Origin: Gigaspora rosea
Lineage: Eukaryota; Glomeromycota; Glomeromycetes; Diversisporales; Gigasporaceae
DNA length: 64,000 bases
Assembly: GCA_003550325.1 (NCBI GenBank)
Contig: QKWP01001157.1
Coordinates: forward strand, 86,823 to 150,822
Direction: 5' to 3'
Position 1 is the first letter of the stretch. Each line of letters begins with the position of its first letter. A model generated the notes under the pieces. The model did no database searches and had not been told where the DNA came from. It saw only the letters and a program-made list of their open reading frames with translations. The position numbers and the translations under genes were made by a program. Below are positions 12,323 through 24,560 of the stretch, piece after piece.

Positions 12323-13280
12323 TTATATATTTTATCTATTTATATATACTATATATTTTATTAATAGTAATATATTTGTTTATAGATATAGTTAATGCTG
12401 TATATAAACAAGTATAAACAATAATTTTAGACAATTTTGGACACTTTAGAACAATTAAATAAAGTAAAATTATTTAAAAAATTTTATTAAGATAATCTAT
12501 TTTAATTTTAATTAAAATATGTATAATACTTAAAAAAATATATATAATTTTTTATTTTATATTTAGATACATAGTACTATATCTTTTTTAATTTTTTTCA
12601 TTTTTTTAATATACTATTTTGTTTATGTAGATATGGATCTAAATACTTCTTATTATAGAGGCTAAATAAAAAAACTAAAAAAAAGTTAACAGTTTTGACA
12701 AGTCTAATAACTACTAATAGTAGCTAAAAGAGTGCTTTAGTTAATTGAAGAATCTTTAGTAAAAAATAGTTGTTATAGCAATTGAACATAGGTACTTTAG
12801 TAATTATATGAGTTTTTATTATAAAAGTAGAGAAATAATAGTAGTATTTGATATTTGTGTACTATGCAATAGTACTTATTTTATTCTATATATAATAAAA
12901 ATAGGATTGCTAAAATTAAAAAATTAAAACATAAAAATAATTATATACAAATATGATTTATACAAAAATATTTAATCTGTTCTTGCTCCTATTAACTAAA
13001 TTCCAACTAAATTACACCTTAAAGTCCTCTTTACCATATTTTTAACTAATACAATTATTCTTTTATAAATTATACAATTAGGCACATATCAATATAGTGA
13101 TTATAAAGGAGCTTGATTATATAAAAATTACCTCTATATAAGAATAAATTATAATTAATATAAAAAAAGAGACTTAATAGAGATATTTTTTAAAAATTTT
13201 ATATATTAATTATAAATGCTTAAAATTTGGCATAAGTACTCTGAGCATTTTTATATTTAGTTATATATTTAGCATACTTT
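12323..13280. other. AT-rich tail of the duplication
   Basis: No gene was recognised. It aligns with 50,814-52,688 of copy 2 once the 977-bp TTAA element there is removed. The intact empty TTAA for that element is at 12508-12511. Confidence 0.5.
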
Positions 13281-13615
13281 TATACAGGAGTTGTAATTGG
13301 GCTATAATTAGTTAACCAACCCAAACTGGATAAATTTCAGATAGCCAGTTAAGTAAATGCTTAATTAGTTGACTTGTACAACTGGTTGAGAATTAGTTGA
13401 TAAAATGAAATAACATCATAAAAGAGCAAAGGTCCTAAAAAGTTCTAAAAAGAAAATGAATAAATATAGTAAATGAAACAAAAATTTAAGTAAAGGTTCT
13501 AGAATTCCTGAAAGTAAACATGAAGTAATCTTATTTAATTGAATCAATTAATACCAAATATTTCAGTTTGGTTAACCAATTAAGAAAAATTTTCTTAGTT
13601 CAAATCACTATACAG
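13281..13615. mobile_element. MITE-like element shared by both duplicate copies
   Basis: Imperfect inverted ends carry GTTAACCAA motifs on both sides and terminal ATACAGG-like bases. The equivalent element in copy 2 is 52,689-53,032, so the insertion predates the duplication. Non-coding. Confidence 0.5.
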
Positions 13616-13735
13616 GGATATAGAGTATATAAGTCAGATTAATAGTTGATTAAACATCTATTGATATTAGAATCATTTATATGTACTAAGAAACCTACAA
13701 GTAATAGTCAGACAAATTAGGTTTCTATAACGATA

Positions 13736-14228
13736 TTCCTGCTCTTTAGACCTTTTAATTTTTGAAAAATTCAAATACAAATAAGATAAATTTAAAATAG
13801 TTGTTAAATAAATATACTTTGTGCATATCTAATACTATTGTCAAATTATGAAATTCTAGAGAAATTCATTTTCTTGAATATCAAATATGTATAATTAATA
13901 ATATGATAATATATTCAAAATGTTCATTATTCAATGGTAGCTAAGAGGCTGTCAGAAAAAAAACTTGTATCACAGGCTTAATTTATGACTTTTCTACAGG
14001 TCATTTGGCAATAAACTAGTATTACAGACTAATTTATAACTTTTTCACAAAATATTATAGCTCAAACAATGAGCACAAATTGCTTTCACCTACAATAGTA
14101 TCATTTGTTAATAAGGGCAAAAATATTACAAGGAAATACATAGTACTATTTTACCTAGTTATTTTATTTACAGAACAGCTAGAATTTGGTTTATGAATAG
14201 GCTAAAGCTAAACTGACATGGTATAGTA
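13736..14228. other. AT-rich spacer after the duplication edge
   Basis: Nothing supportable was seen. Similarity to copy 2 ends at its left boundary. Confidence 0.4.
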
Positions 14229-14394
14229 GAACCCAAAATATATATAGATAGGTCAAGTATTAGTTTGCTTATTTTTTATACAGATCTTTTTTATTTATAG
14301 TAATTTTTTGTGCTTATTTGGAAGTTTTTTGCAAATCTTTCTATTTTAAGTAATTTATAATTAATCTAACCTAGCTATGTATATTTCAGGGTCC
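14229..14394. mobile_element. 166-bp MITE with a 10-bp target duplication
   Basis: The ends are GAACCCAAAATATATATAG and the inverse of GGACCCTGAAATATACATAG. The 10-base direct repeat TGGTATAGTA flanks it (14219-14228 and 14395-14404). A second full copy sits at 32,599-32,772 and a partial one near 26,450-26,578. The long target duplication suggests mobilisation by a MULE-type transposase. Confidence 0.8.
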
Positions 14395-14404
14395 TGGTAT
14401 AGTA

Positions 14405-16030
14405 TTCTAATTATTTTAAGCCTAATTGGCTAATTGAAATTGAAAAATTATAGCTATTGCAAAAAGTAGTAGAGCAAAAATACTTTATTTAAAATTTTCA
14501 CAATTTAAATTTTTTAGTTCTATAAAAAAAATACCAAATATAAGACTTTTAAAAACAAATTATGAATTTTCTACATAAAAGTATAAAAAAAGATATTATT
14601 TGCTAAGCTAATAGGATAAAATTTGATAAAGCCAATAATAGTACTAATAATTGTAACTAAATTTCCTATAAATCTCAAATACTAAACAAAATTATTGTTA
14701 TTATTAGCAAACCCATAAAGGGTGTGCCATTTATTACATAATATTTTTTACTTAGTAGCTACCTCTACCTATGTATGGTGTGATCATTTTGTCTATTTCT
14801 AATTGATTAATATAATATATAGAAGTGATCACTACTTCTGACCATGTATCCTTGGTAAAAATTACATAATAAATGGCATGCCCCTAATATAAGACTAAAT
14901 TTTGCTGCTCAAAAATAATTTTAATAAAAAATTATCACTAAAACAATAAAGTAATGATAATGCATTTATATTTTTTTGTGTTATAATTTTTATTTATAGT
15001 AATATTTATATTCATATCTTTATTTTATATAGCAATATTTTATTTTTTGGTTCTTGGTTTATATTTTGGTTTTGGTAGTTGTTTAAAATACTCTTACAAA
15101 CTAGATATCTATACTTTTAAAGATCTTGACAAATACAATTTTTAATCTCTTGTTAATGAAATGTGTATAGGGATAGTTTTTTTTAGCTTTTTTGATATCG
15201 CTTATTTTGTTTTTTGAAAAACCTTTTTTAGTAGAAGTAATGATTTTTATTTTTCCAATTCAGGCAGGGGTTTTAGTAATTCTGATAGTACAGAATCACA
15301 ACATGTGCATGTCTATGCATATTGAACAATGATGTAGAAATATATTCATGTCAAAAATAACATTTTATGTTGTAATTGACTAATAGTATGGAAATTTTTT
15401 TTGAAATTATACCTGTTTAGTATTGTTAATTAATGCATGTATGATCTGATTTTGAATGAAATCCTATTAAATTGATCAATACATGATAATATCAAGTAAT
15501 AATAACATACATACTTTTATTACATTACATTAAGTCCTTGTACTTCTAATAAGGGTATAATGTAATCGATGTTTGATGTTTCGATTGCTATTAGTTATCA
15601 ATATTGATAAAATGCTTTGGCACTCTGCTGTTTTTGATTTGCTATGTCCAAAAACTGTAATCACTGTGAGAAAATTTAATTTATGACAAGTTATTTAAAT
15701 CTTTGACATTAAGACATATGATCATTTGCATATTAAATGTTGTAATATATTCATTATAATTCGTAATTGAATGAATTAATAATCAGTTATTATTCATGTA
15801 TATATATATATTTTTTAGAAAAAAATTGACTTTTATTAGTTATACAACTTTGAATTTTGATTAAAAAATCAACTTCCATCATTTTGCGCACTTTGTAACT
15901 TTTAAACTAGATTGAGATATGGACCTCGAAATTCTTTTAGGATTTTGCTATAGTGTAATCAAATGAGGATAAGTATTTTTGGGATTTCTTGTGAATAGCT
16001 TCTGTTGGTAGTTCAAACTCACTCTACTTA
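14405..16030. other. AT-rich region containing a 166-bp MITE
   Basis: No gene was recognised apart from the element at 14,719-14,884. The sequence is low complexity with many short A and T tracts. Confidence 0.4.
14719..14884. mobile_element. 166-bp MITE with TAA target duplication
   Basis: Terminal inverted repeats of about 30 bp start AGGGTGTGCCATTTATTA and, inverted at the right end, GGGGCATGCCATTTATTA. TAA flanks both ends (14716-14718 and 14885-14887), as for PIF/Harbinger-type elements. Non-coding. Confidence 0.75.
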
Positions 16031-16404
16031 GATCACACAAAGTTAATTTTTTATTTTGTATTAATGGATTTCAAAATTCAGGACTGATGAACAGATTTTT
16101 TTTTAATTTACTTCAAATAGAATAATGTTCACATTTAAGGTTATACAAGGATAATTTTTTATTTAATACAACAAGGAATCAAAAAATTAGGCCAGCAGTT
16201 ATAGTTTTCCTGTCAGTACTATTGGACAATTACGGGAAATTAAGGTCTTCATCAGTGGACATTGGATGAAATTAGTAGAAAAAAATAGATATCAAAAATC
16301 GAACAATTGGATTGGCACAATTGGGATCTAAAAAAAAAAATATTGAGAAAATTAAAAAATGGAATAGGATAATGCAAAATGAAAAAATTAACTTTGTGTG
16401 ACCT
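16031..16404. mobile_element. TA-flanked MITE, CACAAAGTTAATTTTT family
   Basis: The left end contains CACACAAAGTTAATTTTT and the right end carries its complement, AAAAATTAACTTTGTGTG. TA lies on both sides (16029-16030 and 16405-16406). A related element is at 23,454-23,631 and another end fragment at about 23,705-23,745. A short minus-strand frame at 16,252-16,452 overlaps it and looks spurious. Confidence 0.7.
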
Positions 16405-16995
16405 TATATAATTTTTTATTCTAGTTGTAATGGTTAAAAGGCTCTCATGCAATTATTAATATTATTAAAGATCGTCACATAAACAAGAGCGAAATTAGAT
16501 AATGCGGATAATTAATCTAACAATATACAATAGAATATCAATAAATCAGGTAATTAAAGTTTAATTGATTTATAATTTTATATAAAAGGTGATTAATTTG
16601 ATTTCTTTTTTTAACTGGGTTATCTAAACAGAATTCAAAGCGCAGGTTAAAAGTTACAACTACAACCAACAATACAACTTAGAGTAACAAATATTCTACA
16701 AATAAAACGTAAGTTTAATAAGTGATTTATTACAACAAATTTGGGTTAAAGGAAACTTTCTCAAAGCTAACACTTCTACTTTTATTTCATTGCAAATTAA
16801 TTCAACCTTAACCACATACTGTAATGCATATTGATGACCTTAATAATATCAGTGTTTCGGACGAGACTCAAAATTTGCAGACAAATTGAGCAAAGTAGTT
16901 TGGAGTATTTCAGATTTATAGGGCGAAACTAAAATTCCTTGGTGCAAATGTTTCAGATTTGAAAGTTAGTTTTACTTGAAACACTGAAACAAATA

Positions 16996-17770
16996 CAGTT
17001 GACTCTCTTTATACCAACCTGCTTATACCGAAATCGGGGTATAGTGAACCTGATTTGGCAGAGCAGATTTTTTATAGTAATTTAAGCTGGCTGTTATAAA
17101 CCCAAATAATAATTTTCTTTATACCGCATCTGAACTCTGTTTTACTAGCTGGGAACTATGTGTACATATTTCTATATAACGAATTATCATGTGACTTAAT
17201 ATGAAAAATCACATTATTGATTTTAAAGTATCACTCTCATTCGCTAATATAAAAATTAAAGTAAACCTGTATTTCACAATAACTAAAATTTCATAAACAA
17301 TCTTAAACAAGTTAATCTCTATTACAATTTTCAGAATACTGAATAGAATTGTTTTTTATTCAATACTGTACATATGTGTGGATGTACTATACTAAATAGA
17401 AAATTTTTTTATTTTTTTTTTAATACACTGAATAGAATTTTTTATTTTATTCAATACTGTATGTTATACATATGTTATCTGTTATAAAAAGCTTTTTTAT
17501 TTTATTTACTATATGTATATTCATATGTGCATACGTACGTACACATCAGTTTTTAAGTTTAGTTATATAAAGTTATGTAGAGTTAAATTTTATTGTTATA
17601 TGTATATAAAAAAAATTGTAATTCATAATCATATATATATAATTTTATTGGTTTGCTACATATACCAAACTGCTCAGTATAGAAAGCAAACTGTATAAAG
17701 CAAACTCACTCTATACTGAACAAAAACCCCAAAACACCCAGAACATGTTGTTCAGTATAGAGAGTCGACT
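16996..17770. mobile_element. 775-bp non-autonomous Tc1/mariner-like element
   Basis: It begins CAGTTGACTCTCTTTATACC and ends with the complement of CAGTCGACTCTCTATACTG. TA lies at both borders (16994-16995 and 17771-17772). The interior is AT-rich with no transposase motif; a small plus-strand frame at 17,513-17,698 has no recognisable domain. The ends resemble pogo/Fot-type elements. Confidence 0.75.
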
Positions 17771-18175
17771 GTATAAATTATATTAATTTGATGCAACACA
17801 AACTCTGGTCACTACAATAGTAATTTCTATTTCTGCTTTTTACAATAACTCAATATAAATTAAAATAATTTTGATTTCAAATTTAGCATAGAAGTTCTGA
17901 TAATTCAAATACAAATTGATTTAACCTTAACTGATAGAGAGTCATTAAAAGAGTAAGTTCTATAACAGAATTTTTTACAGTAACACATAATAATAATCAC
18001 AATAATTTGAATATGAACTAATTTAACCTTACACTAGAGTAGCAAGTAAGTTCTGTAACACCTACAATTGTGATAATTTAACAAAAAGCAAAGTAATTCA
18101 ATCTTAAAACTAATTCAATCTTAACAAACTTAAATATCAAAGAAATTTGTAATAATAATGTCTCAGGTCATTGGG

Positions 18176-18307
18176 CATTAGTGGATTGATCCTTGACAGT
18201 AATAACAGAAATACATGACTGAACTGATTAGCTGTGTATGCGGCTAACTAGTATTAGTTATGTATTTCCATTATTATCTGTTATTGTCAAGTATCAATCC
18301 ACTAATG
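18176..18307. mobile_element. 132-bp fold-back MITE
   Basis: The left arm CATTAGTGGATTGATCCTTG pairs with a right arm whose complement reads CATTAGTGGATTGATACTTG. The similarity continues about 40 bp through an AATACAT motif. Non-coding. Confidence 0.75.
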
Positions 18308-21173
18308 TTTAATATTGAACTTGTCCAATATTGTGAGTACTATTAGTGTATTCAATACTATAAAAATATTAATATAACCAATACTATAAGTATAATTAAC
18401 AACATGAGGCAATATTTTTTGATCCATAATAATATTCTAGTTTCTGACTTCTAGAAATTGACCAGAATTAGGACTCAGATTATTAGCCAAAATTTGGAAA
18501 ATATTATTAAATTGAGGTATTTAATTCTGGTAGTTGAATAGATTATTGTTTTGATATTAAAAAGAGGTATAACTGAACTAAATTAGATAGGCTTAAGGAG
18601 TAGTTTAGTAACTGGCTTGGTTGCTTATTTGGGTATTCCATAATAAGCATAGTTATTTAATGCTTGACTCAAATTGTGCACAATTGGACCTGATTCATCA
18701 ATTTTAGTAATTTGGGTACTCATATTTAACTGTTGTTTGTCATTAACTACACTCCCTTAATATACTTTACAATAACTATTATATATAGCACACTCTTTAG
18801 AGTACCAATGGCTATATAGTTTATATTATAACATTTTTTAGACAAAGAATTATATTTGATCTCTTTTCAGATTTTGTAATCTTATATTTATATATATAAT
18901 TTAATAATAAATAATTTCTTATAATGATTCTTTAGATAAAATTATATTTACTATTTTATTTTAATTAATTATCCAGAATCAACACAAAGGTCAGTTAATA
19001 AACTAAATATATTTAATTAATTTTTAAGAAATAAAATATACTGTAGCTATATATTAAACTTTATTTTTTTTATAATAGAGCATGACTTCAAATCTTGTAA
19101 TTCAGTAGAAAGCATCAATATTTTGTTTTTGATTTGCATAGTTCAATCAATAATTTTCTTTGAAGTGCTTATATAAAATCTTACTTTATTAAAGTAAAAA
19201 AAAATAGAACCTAATAGATAAAGTGCAATGCTTAAGGGTTGAGTATACAAATTTTCAATTTTATATAAAATCGATTGTAGATCAACTTTGTGTAACCAAT
19301 TTATATGATGTCATATGATTTATATATAAATATCATATGATCTAACCAATCAATTCTTTGTACAACCTACAAAAATCATATAGTATCCTACAAAAATTTA
19401 ATTATATATAAAGTAGATTTTTTTTAAAACAATGAATATTGTGCAACTTTATTATTATAAACAAACTATTTAAAACAAACTATTGTATAAATTTTATACA
19501 AATTGGTCAGAATTTTAAAAAATTTATCAGAAGCATTTTTTTATTTACTATATAAAAATCTAATATACTATATAGATCATATGAAAAATGATTTACCCTT
19601 AAAAGGTCAGTCAATAGACTTGCTAGTTTTGACAGAATTATCTGTATGAAAACTTTTTTGGTATCTGAATCATATATTTTAGTAAAAAATATCTCTTTAA
19701 AAATCTGAATTCAAAATAATTTATAATTATACTAATCACAACCATATAATATGATTTATTTATACTATACTTTAAGAACTATATTAATCTAATATTAGAA
19801 ATCATAGCAATTAATTAAGGGATTATCTTTTTAAATTATACAATATCAATGTTAAATGAATTATTGTATAATATGAAGCAGTTTCTAGATTGCTCTTATG
19901 TAATTCAGATAGTATAAAAAAATTATATATTCTATTGCTATGTATTTAGACCAAATTTATACAATAACAATAATTAAAAATTATATTAATTTTTGTAAAA
20001 TTTACTATATTAATATATATTTATAAACTGGTTTTTAAAACCTGTTTTATGCCAATTTGAATATAAAAAAGTACTCCAATTATAGTTTAGCAGTAGTTTA
20101 GCTATTGATTTATATTAGCCAATTAGACTAAGTGTGCAAATTGACATTTATTGTATATGGTACTAATTTTTATTTGTAATTGGCTATTTATGCACATATA
20201 TTCATAATTGCTCAGACCCAAATATCTGGAATATGGCCAATAATAATTATGTAGTATGTTAGACAAAAAATAATAGCAAATATTAGTTTAATAATAAAAA
20301 GTTGCAAATAGACTAGTTAATTAATATTTATTAAAATTTATTATAAGTATATAATATTGTCAATTATGTTATATAGTCTTATGGCAGAGCAGAGACCTAG
20401 ACAAAAATATATATCAATATGTTTATAATTGACCAATAAAAATTTAAGATTTAGTATAACATTAAATAACATAATCATTATCTTTGGGAGCTAATAAAAT
20501 TTACTTAAATAAATCAATATTTTTTTGACCATGGGTCTGCAGAATCATGTGAGTTTATTGGGCTTTAAATAATAATATTAATACATTTCTTATTTTATTG
20601 AATATATTTAAGAAAATACTTATAAAAATTCTCTAATTGTATTAGATAGTAAAATATAATTTCACAAAAAGAAAAGAGCTAAATCTGATCTATAAAAAAT
20701 TTATAATTTATTTGACCAATTTCAATATTAATATAGTAATTTGTTGTTTTTATTTCATTAATCTGACCAGACAAATTTTTGTTTTTGAAAAGCATGAGAG
20801 CTAATTAAAATATCTATACACAATAGCATATATTTTGATACTTAATTTATTTAATAAATAAAGAATAAGAAGATATAAGTAAAAATACCTTCAAATATCT
20901 TTAAATTATATAAGAATTTAATATATACAGGCTGATTTAGATTTGGTAATATATTGTTTGCATATTTGTTTTGCTCCAATTTCAAATATAGAAATAGTGC
21001 TGATTTTATCTGAATTGGCAATTAAGTAATTGTCCTGTAGAAACGTTCATAGTGTTATCTGATAATATACTACCAAATATTCTACAGCTTAATATTTGCA
21101 AAAAGAAGTACATTGCATTTTTCAAAATTGAAAGAATAGTAAATTTTAACAGTACTTTATAACTTTATTTATA
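18308..21173. other. Long AT-rich region, no gene seen
   Basis: About 2.9 kb of very AT-rich DNA with short runs and weak palindromes. No frame with a recognisable domain was found on either strand. Confidence 0.45.
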
Positions 21174-21573
21174 GTGCAGGACACCTAAAGGCTTTCCAAA
21201 CTTTAAAAGCTAATAGCATTTAATATAAAAATCATATCAAAAAAATGGGCTGCTATTTTGTAGTTTAACTAATTTACTACAACTTAGCGGCTCTAATTTT
21301 TTAAAACTTATTATATATTTTTAATATATATGAGTTTAAAAGTGTGCTATTTTTATATAATACACAAAAAATTACTTCAAATGGGACAAGTCACGTGTTT
21401 TGGCTCATTTCTATTGGTTAATTTTAAAATATTTTAAAATTAATTTTAAAAATTAATTTAAAAATTAATTTTTAACCAATCAAAATGCAGGATTTCAAAA
21501 ATATCAAATTTGATTATAAATTTTTGAAAATAGAACAAATCACATGACTTTTGCCTTTAGGTGTCCTGTACCA
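21174..21573. mobile_element. TA-flanked MITE, second GTACAGGACA family member
   Basis: The left end GTGCAGGACACCTAAAGGC pairs with a right end whose complement is GGTACAGGACACCTAAAGGC. TA lies at both borders (21172-21173 and 21574-21575). The first bases match the ends of the 10,015-10,364 element, so the two belong to one family with diverged inner sequence. An internal palindrome of AATTTTAAAA-like blocks lies near 21,415-21,480. Confidence 0.8.
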
Positions 21574-23018
21574 TATATTTGAAATCCAATATAGCAATTC
21601 TTTGTAATTATATATATTGCTACAATAGTTTTTATATTGATGATATCATTCTAGCATGTGAGGCTATCTAATTATTGTCTACAAAAATAACAATTTAATA
21701 TAATTTAGTATATCTTTAAAATGAGGTAAAAAAATATTAATGCACTTATAACAAGTTTAATAAATAAGGTAGCCGCGTGATGCAGTCGCGCTAGAAACCA
21801 GGAACGAAGGTGTATAGTTAACAAATGTCCAAGTAAACGTAAATAGGAAATAAAATACCATATTTTGAATATCTAATGGATCAATATATTTAATTGTTAA
21901 TATAGCACTAGTGTAACTGGAGGTGCTTACGTGCCTCTTTTATTTATTATATTTGTAGTGAAATAAGTTTAACAAGTAAAAGCATCATGTTAAAGCAGGG
22001 TGCTGAAAAATAAGAATAAGATTAGATAATAGTAAAAAAAGAAGTATAAATTAAGTAAGGTAGGTTATTATAGAGAAGCAAAGAAGGTACAAAGTTAAAC
22101 TGTAGTAAGACGATAGTAGGTTATAGGCATAAAGCACTTAAAAGCATGATCTAGTGTTAAATAGAACACATCTTATTATAATAACAGGTTTCTCACAAAA
22201 GGATATGACATGCATGCCACATATTCACCAGTACGCATGCACACAACTTGTTGGCCGGTATACAACTTATTTGAAGTCAATAATACTGTATTGTTTTTAT
22301 TGTGCAGAAAGTCCTTTAAAATTAGTGATGCTGTACTTGTACGTATGTATGTACTTGCGAAACTCATAAAATTAATAGTAAAGTGATTAAAAATATGTTA
22401 CTATCGCTATTAAAATTTTAAGATTACAACCAAGATTTATTAATTTGCAATATATAGACAACCTCTTTTATTGTTAATTCAAATTTCTAAGCTGAGTTAT
22501 AAAATTTTAATACCCAAACTTTAAATGCATTTGAAATCAGAAAACTCATACTACAAGTTTAAATAAGGTTTCATAATAAATATTCTTGAACAGAAAAAAA
22601 TTAGGCATAGTTTTATATTAAATTTAAAAATAGTTCACCCAACAATTAATGCAATTCATGGATTTATAAACTGCATGGAATCTCGATGATAAATCTACTT
22701 ATTTGAGCGTAGATTTGAGCGGACTTAGAGTAAATTATGAAGTGGTATTTAATATATTTCATGCACATAAAATTTTTATATGTTTATACTAATACAGCTT
22801 AAAATTTGTCTATCGCTAGTATATAATAATACATGAACATTAAGGATAGCATAAACCTGATAAATTGTATAGATTCCCATGCAGGTTGATAATAATAAAA
22901 ACCATACTTCATTTGATAGATATAGTAATTTTCTATAATGTAGTGATTTGTGATCATACATAAGGAGGATTTATTAATAATAAAATAATTGATTTAATTC
23001 AAACTATACGATATATGA
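21574..23018. other. Intergenic region with a short dispersed motif
   Basis: No gene was seen. At 21,770-21,800 a less AT-rich patch (CCGCGTGATGCAGTCGCG) resembles the inverse of 25,097-25,125. The stretch TAATGCACTTATAACAAG near 21,739 recurs near 26,230. Confidence 0.4.
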
Positions 23019-23073
23019 GACTGGTATATTAGCCCGTGCCTTCGGCACGGGTTAAAAAATTATACCGGTAGTC
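23019..23073. other. GC-rich hairpin with CCTTCGG apex
   Basis: A perfect 8-bp stem, CCCGTGCC with GGCACGGG, closes on TTC (23033-23051). It sits inside a longer imperfect stem, GACTGGTATA with TATACCGGTAGTC, and is followed by TTAAAAAA. It resembles the CCTTCGG hairpin at 8902-8922. It has terminator-like geometry but no gene around it, so it is more likely a repeat remnant. Confidence 0.5.
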
Positions 23074-23140
23074 AATTTAAATTATCGCAGTTTGCAAATT
23101 GATGTACTTTTTGATCATTTTGCAAACTGCAATAAATGAT

Positions 23141-24560
23141 TACGGTTAATCATATATTTTCTGAAACACACAATCATTAAAGTGAACAGAATTAAACGTC
23201 ATACTTATCCTAGTAATTTATTGAACGACTAAATGATTACAGTAATCATATATTATCTTGTAGCGCAATCATGACAAAATTAAATTTCATACTTATGCTG
23301 ATAATTCTATTGAACGAAAAAATGATTATGGTTAATTATACATTGTAGAGGTCCAATCTGATAAATCCGTCATCCGTATATCCACATCCGAATTATTGGG
23401 ATAACTGATAATTATTCGGATAAGTGCTATCTGGATTAGAACTCTAATACATTGGGCCACGCAAAGTTAATTTTTCGATTTTTGCATAATCCAATTTTTA
23501 AAAAAAATTTTTTTAAAAAAAATCCAATTACGCCAATCATTTCACTTTTGCTATTTACGGTGACAAAAAACAAATCCAAAATTTTCCGATTCCATGTTAT
23601 GCAAACTGAAAAATTAACTTTGTGTGGCCTTATATGTAAATATGAGCTTATTAATTTTCAGTAGATAAAAAAAAAACCCTTGACCCGCTGACTGAATGTT
23701 GGAACACCATATTATGCAAAATAGAAATTAACTTTGCATGGCCTTGCTTGAAAAACGGTTGTTAAAGTGAACTGAATTAAACCTCGTACTTAAACTGGTA
23801 ATTTATTAAATGATTAAATGATTACGGTAAATGCATTGTTCTGAAACACAATCGCTAAAGTAAACAGAATTAAACTTAATAATCATCTTGGTAATTTACT
23901 GAATGATTAAATGATTATGGTTAATCATATATTCTCTTGGAACACAATTGTTAAAGTGAACAAAATTAAGCTTCATACTCATACTAGTAATTTAATGGAC
24001 AATTAAACGATTATGGTTATTTGTACATACAATCTATTGAAACACAATTATTAAAGTGGACAAAATTAAACTTCATACTCAACCTGGTAATTTATTGAAT
24101 GATTAAATGATAATGGTTAATTATACATTGACTTGAAACACAATTATCAAAGTAAACAGAATTAAACTTCGTACCTACCTGATGATTTATTGAATGATTA
24201 GACGAATCTCTTGACACACAATCATTAAAGTGAACCAAATTTAACTTCATTCTCACTCTGGTAATTTTATTGAAGATTAAATAATTACGATTAATCATGC
24301 ATTATCCTGAAACACAATCAATCATTAAGTGAACAGAATTAAGCTTCATATTTATCCTTGTAATTCAATGAACGATTAAATGATTACTGTTAATCATACA
24401 TTCTCCTGAAAGATAATTATTAAAGCAAACAGAATTAAACTTTGTACTCACTTCAGTAATTCATTGAACGAATAAATTATACATACATTCTCTTGAAAAC
24501 TATTGTTGAAGTGAACCGAATTAATCTTCATTCTCACCCTGGTGATTTACTGAACAATTA
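23141..24560. repeat. Degenerate minisatellite, unit about 94 bp, roughly eleven units
   Basis: The unit runs through ATTAAATGATTACGGTTAAT, a GAAACACAATCATTAAAGTG segment, AACAGAATTAAACTTCATAC and TGGTAATTTATTGAACG. Clear units start near 23,141, 23,233, 23,320, 23,815, 23,908, 24,002, 24,103, 24,198, 24,277, 24,375 and 24,471. The array is split at about 23,345-23,755 by unrelated sequence including a MITE. Short frames inside it on both strands are artefacts of the repeat. Confidence 0.85.
23454..23631. mobile_element. MITE inserted in the minisatellite
   Basis: The ends GGCCACGCAAAGTTAATTTT and the complement of GGCCACACAAAGTTAATTTT match the 16,031-16,404 family. A further lone end of the same family lies near 23,705-23,745, so the interruption of the array seems to hold more than one insertion. 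Confidence 0.65.

Larger units (their letters stand above)
1..13735 (+). repeat. Segmental duplication, copy 1
   Basis: This block matches about 39,025-53,170 in the same orientation and gene order: kinase A, kinase B with TPR repeats, then an AT-rich tail. Similarity is nearly complete across the kinase exons and introns and is still easy to follow in the AT-rich tail near 12.4-13.7 kb. It stops after about 13,735, where the two copies diverge. The left end is cut by the window, so the full unit may be longer. Copy 1 holds insertions absent from copy 2 at 8,846-9,161, 10,015-10,364 and 10,862-12,314, plus about 500 bp at 4,098-4,610 that is missing from copy 2. Confidence 0.93.

Noticed and set aside
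17513..17698. Plus-strand 61-codon frame within the 775-bp mariner-like element
   Set aside because: It is composed of repeated TATA/CATA words, lacks a DDE motif and is unlikely to be a transposase.
21775..21812. Possible tRNA gene
   Set aside because: No cloverleaf arms or T-loop consensus could be laid out. A tRNAscan-SE run would decide for the whole window.
22154..22369. Overlapping frames on both strands
   Set aside because: No domain, no homologue recognised and no splice context; chance frames.
23033..23060. Rho-independent terminator suggesting bacterial DNA
   Set aside because: No bacterial gene lies upstream, and the surrounding DNA is typical AT-rich fungal sequence.
23141..24560. 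CRISPR array
   Set aside because: Units are about 94 bp and diverged along their entire length, with no fixed short repeat separated by unique spacers.
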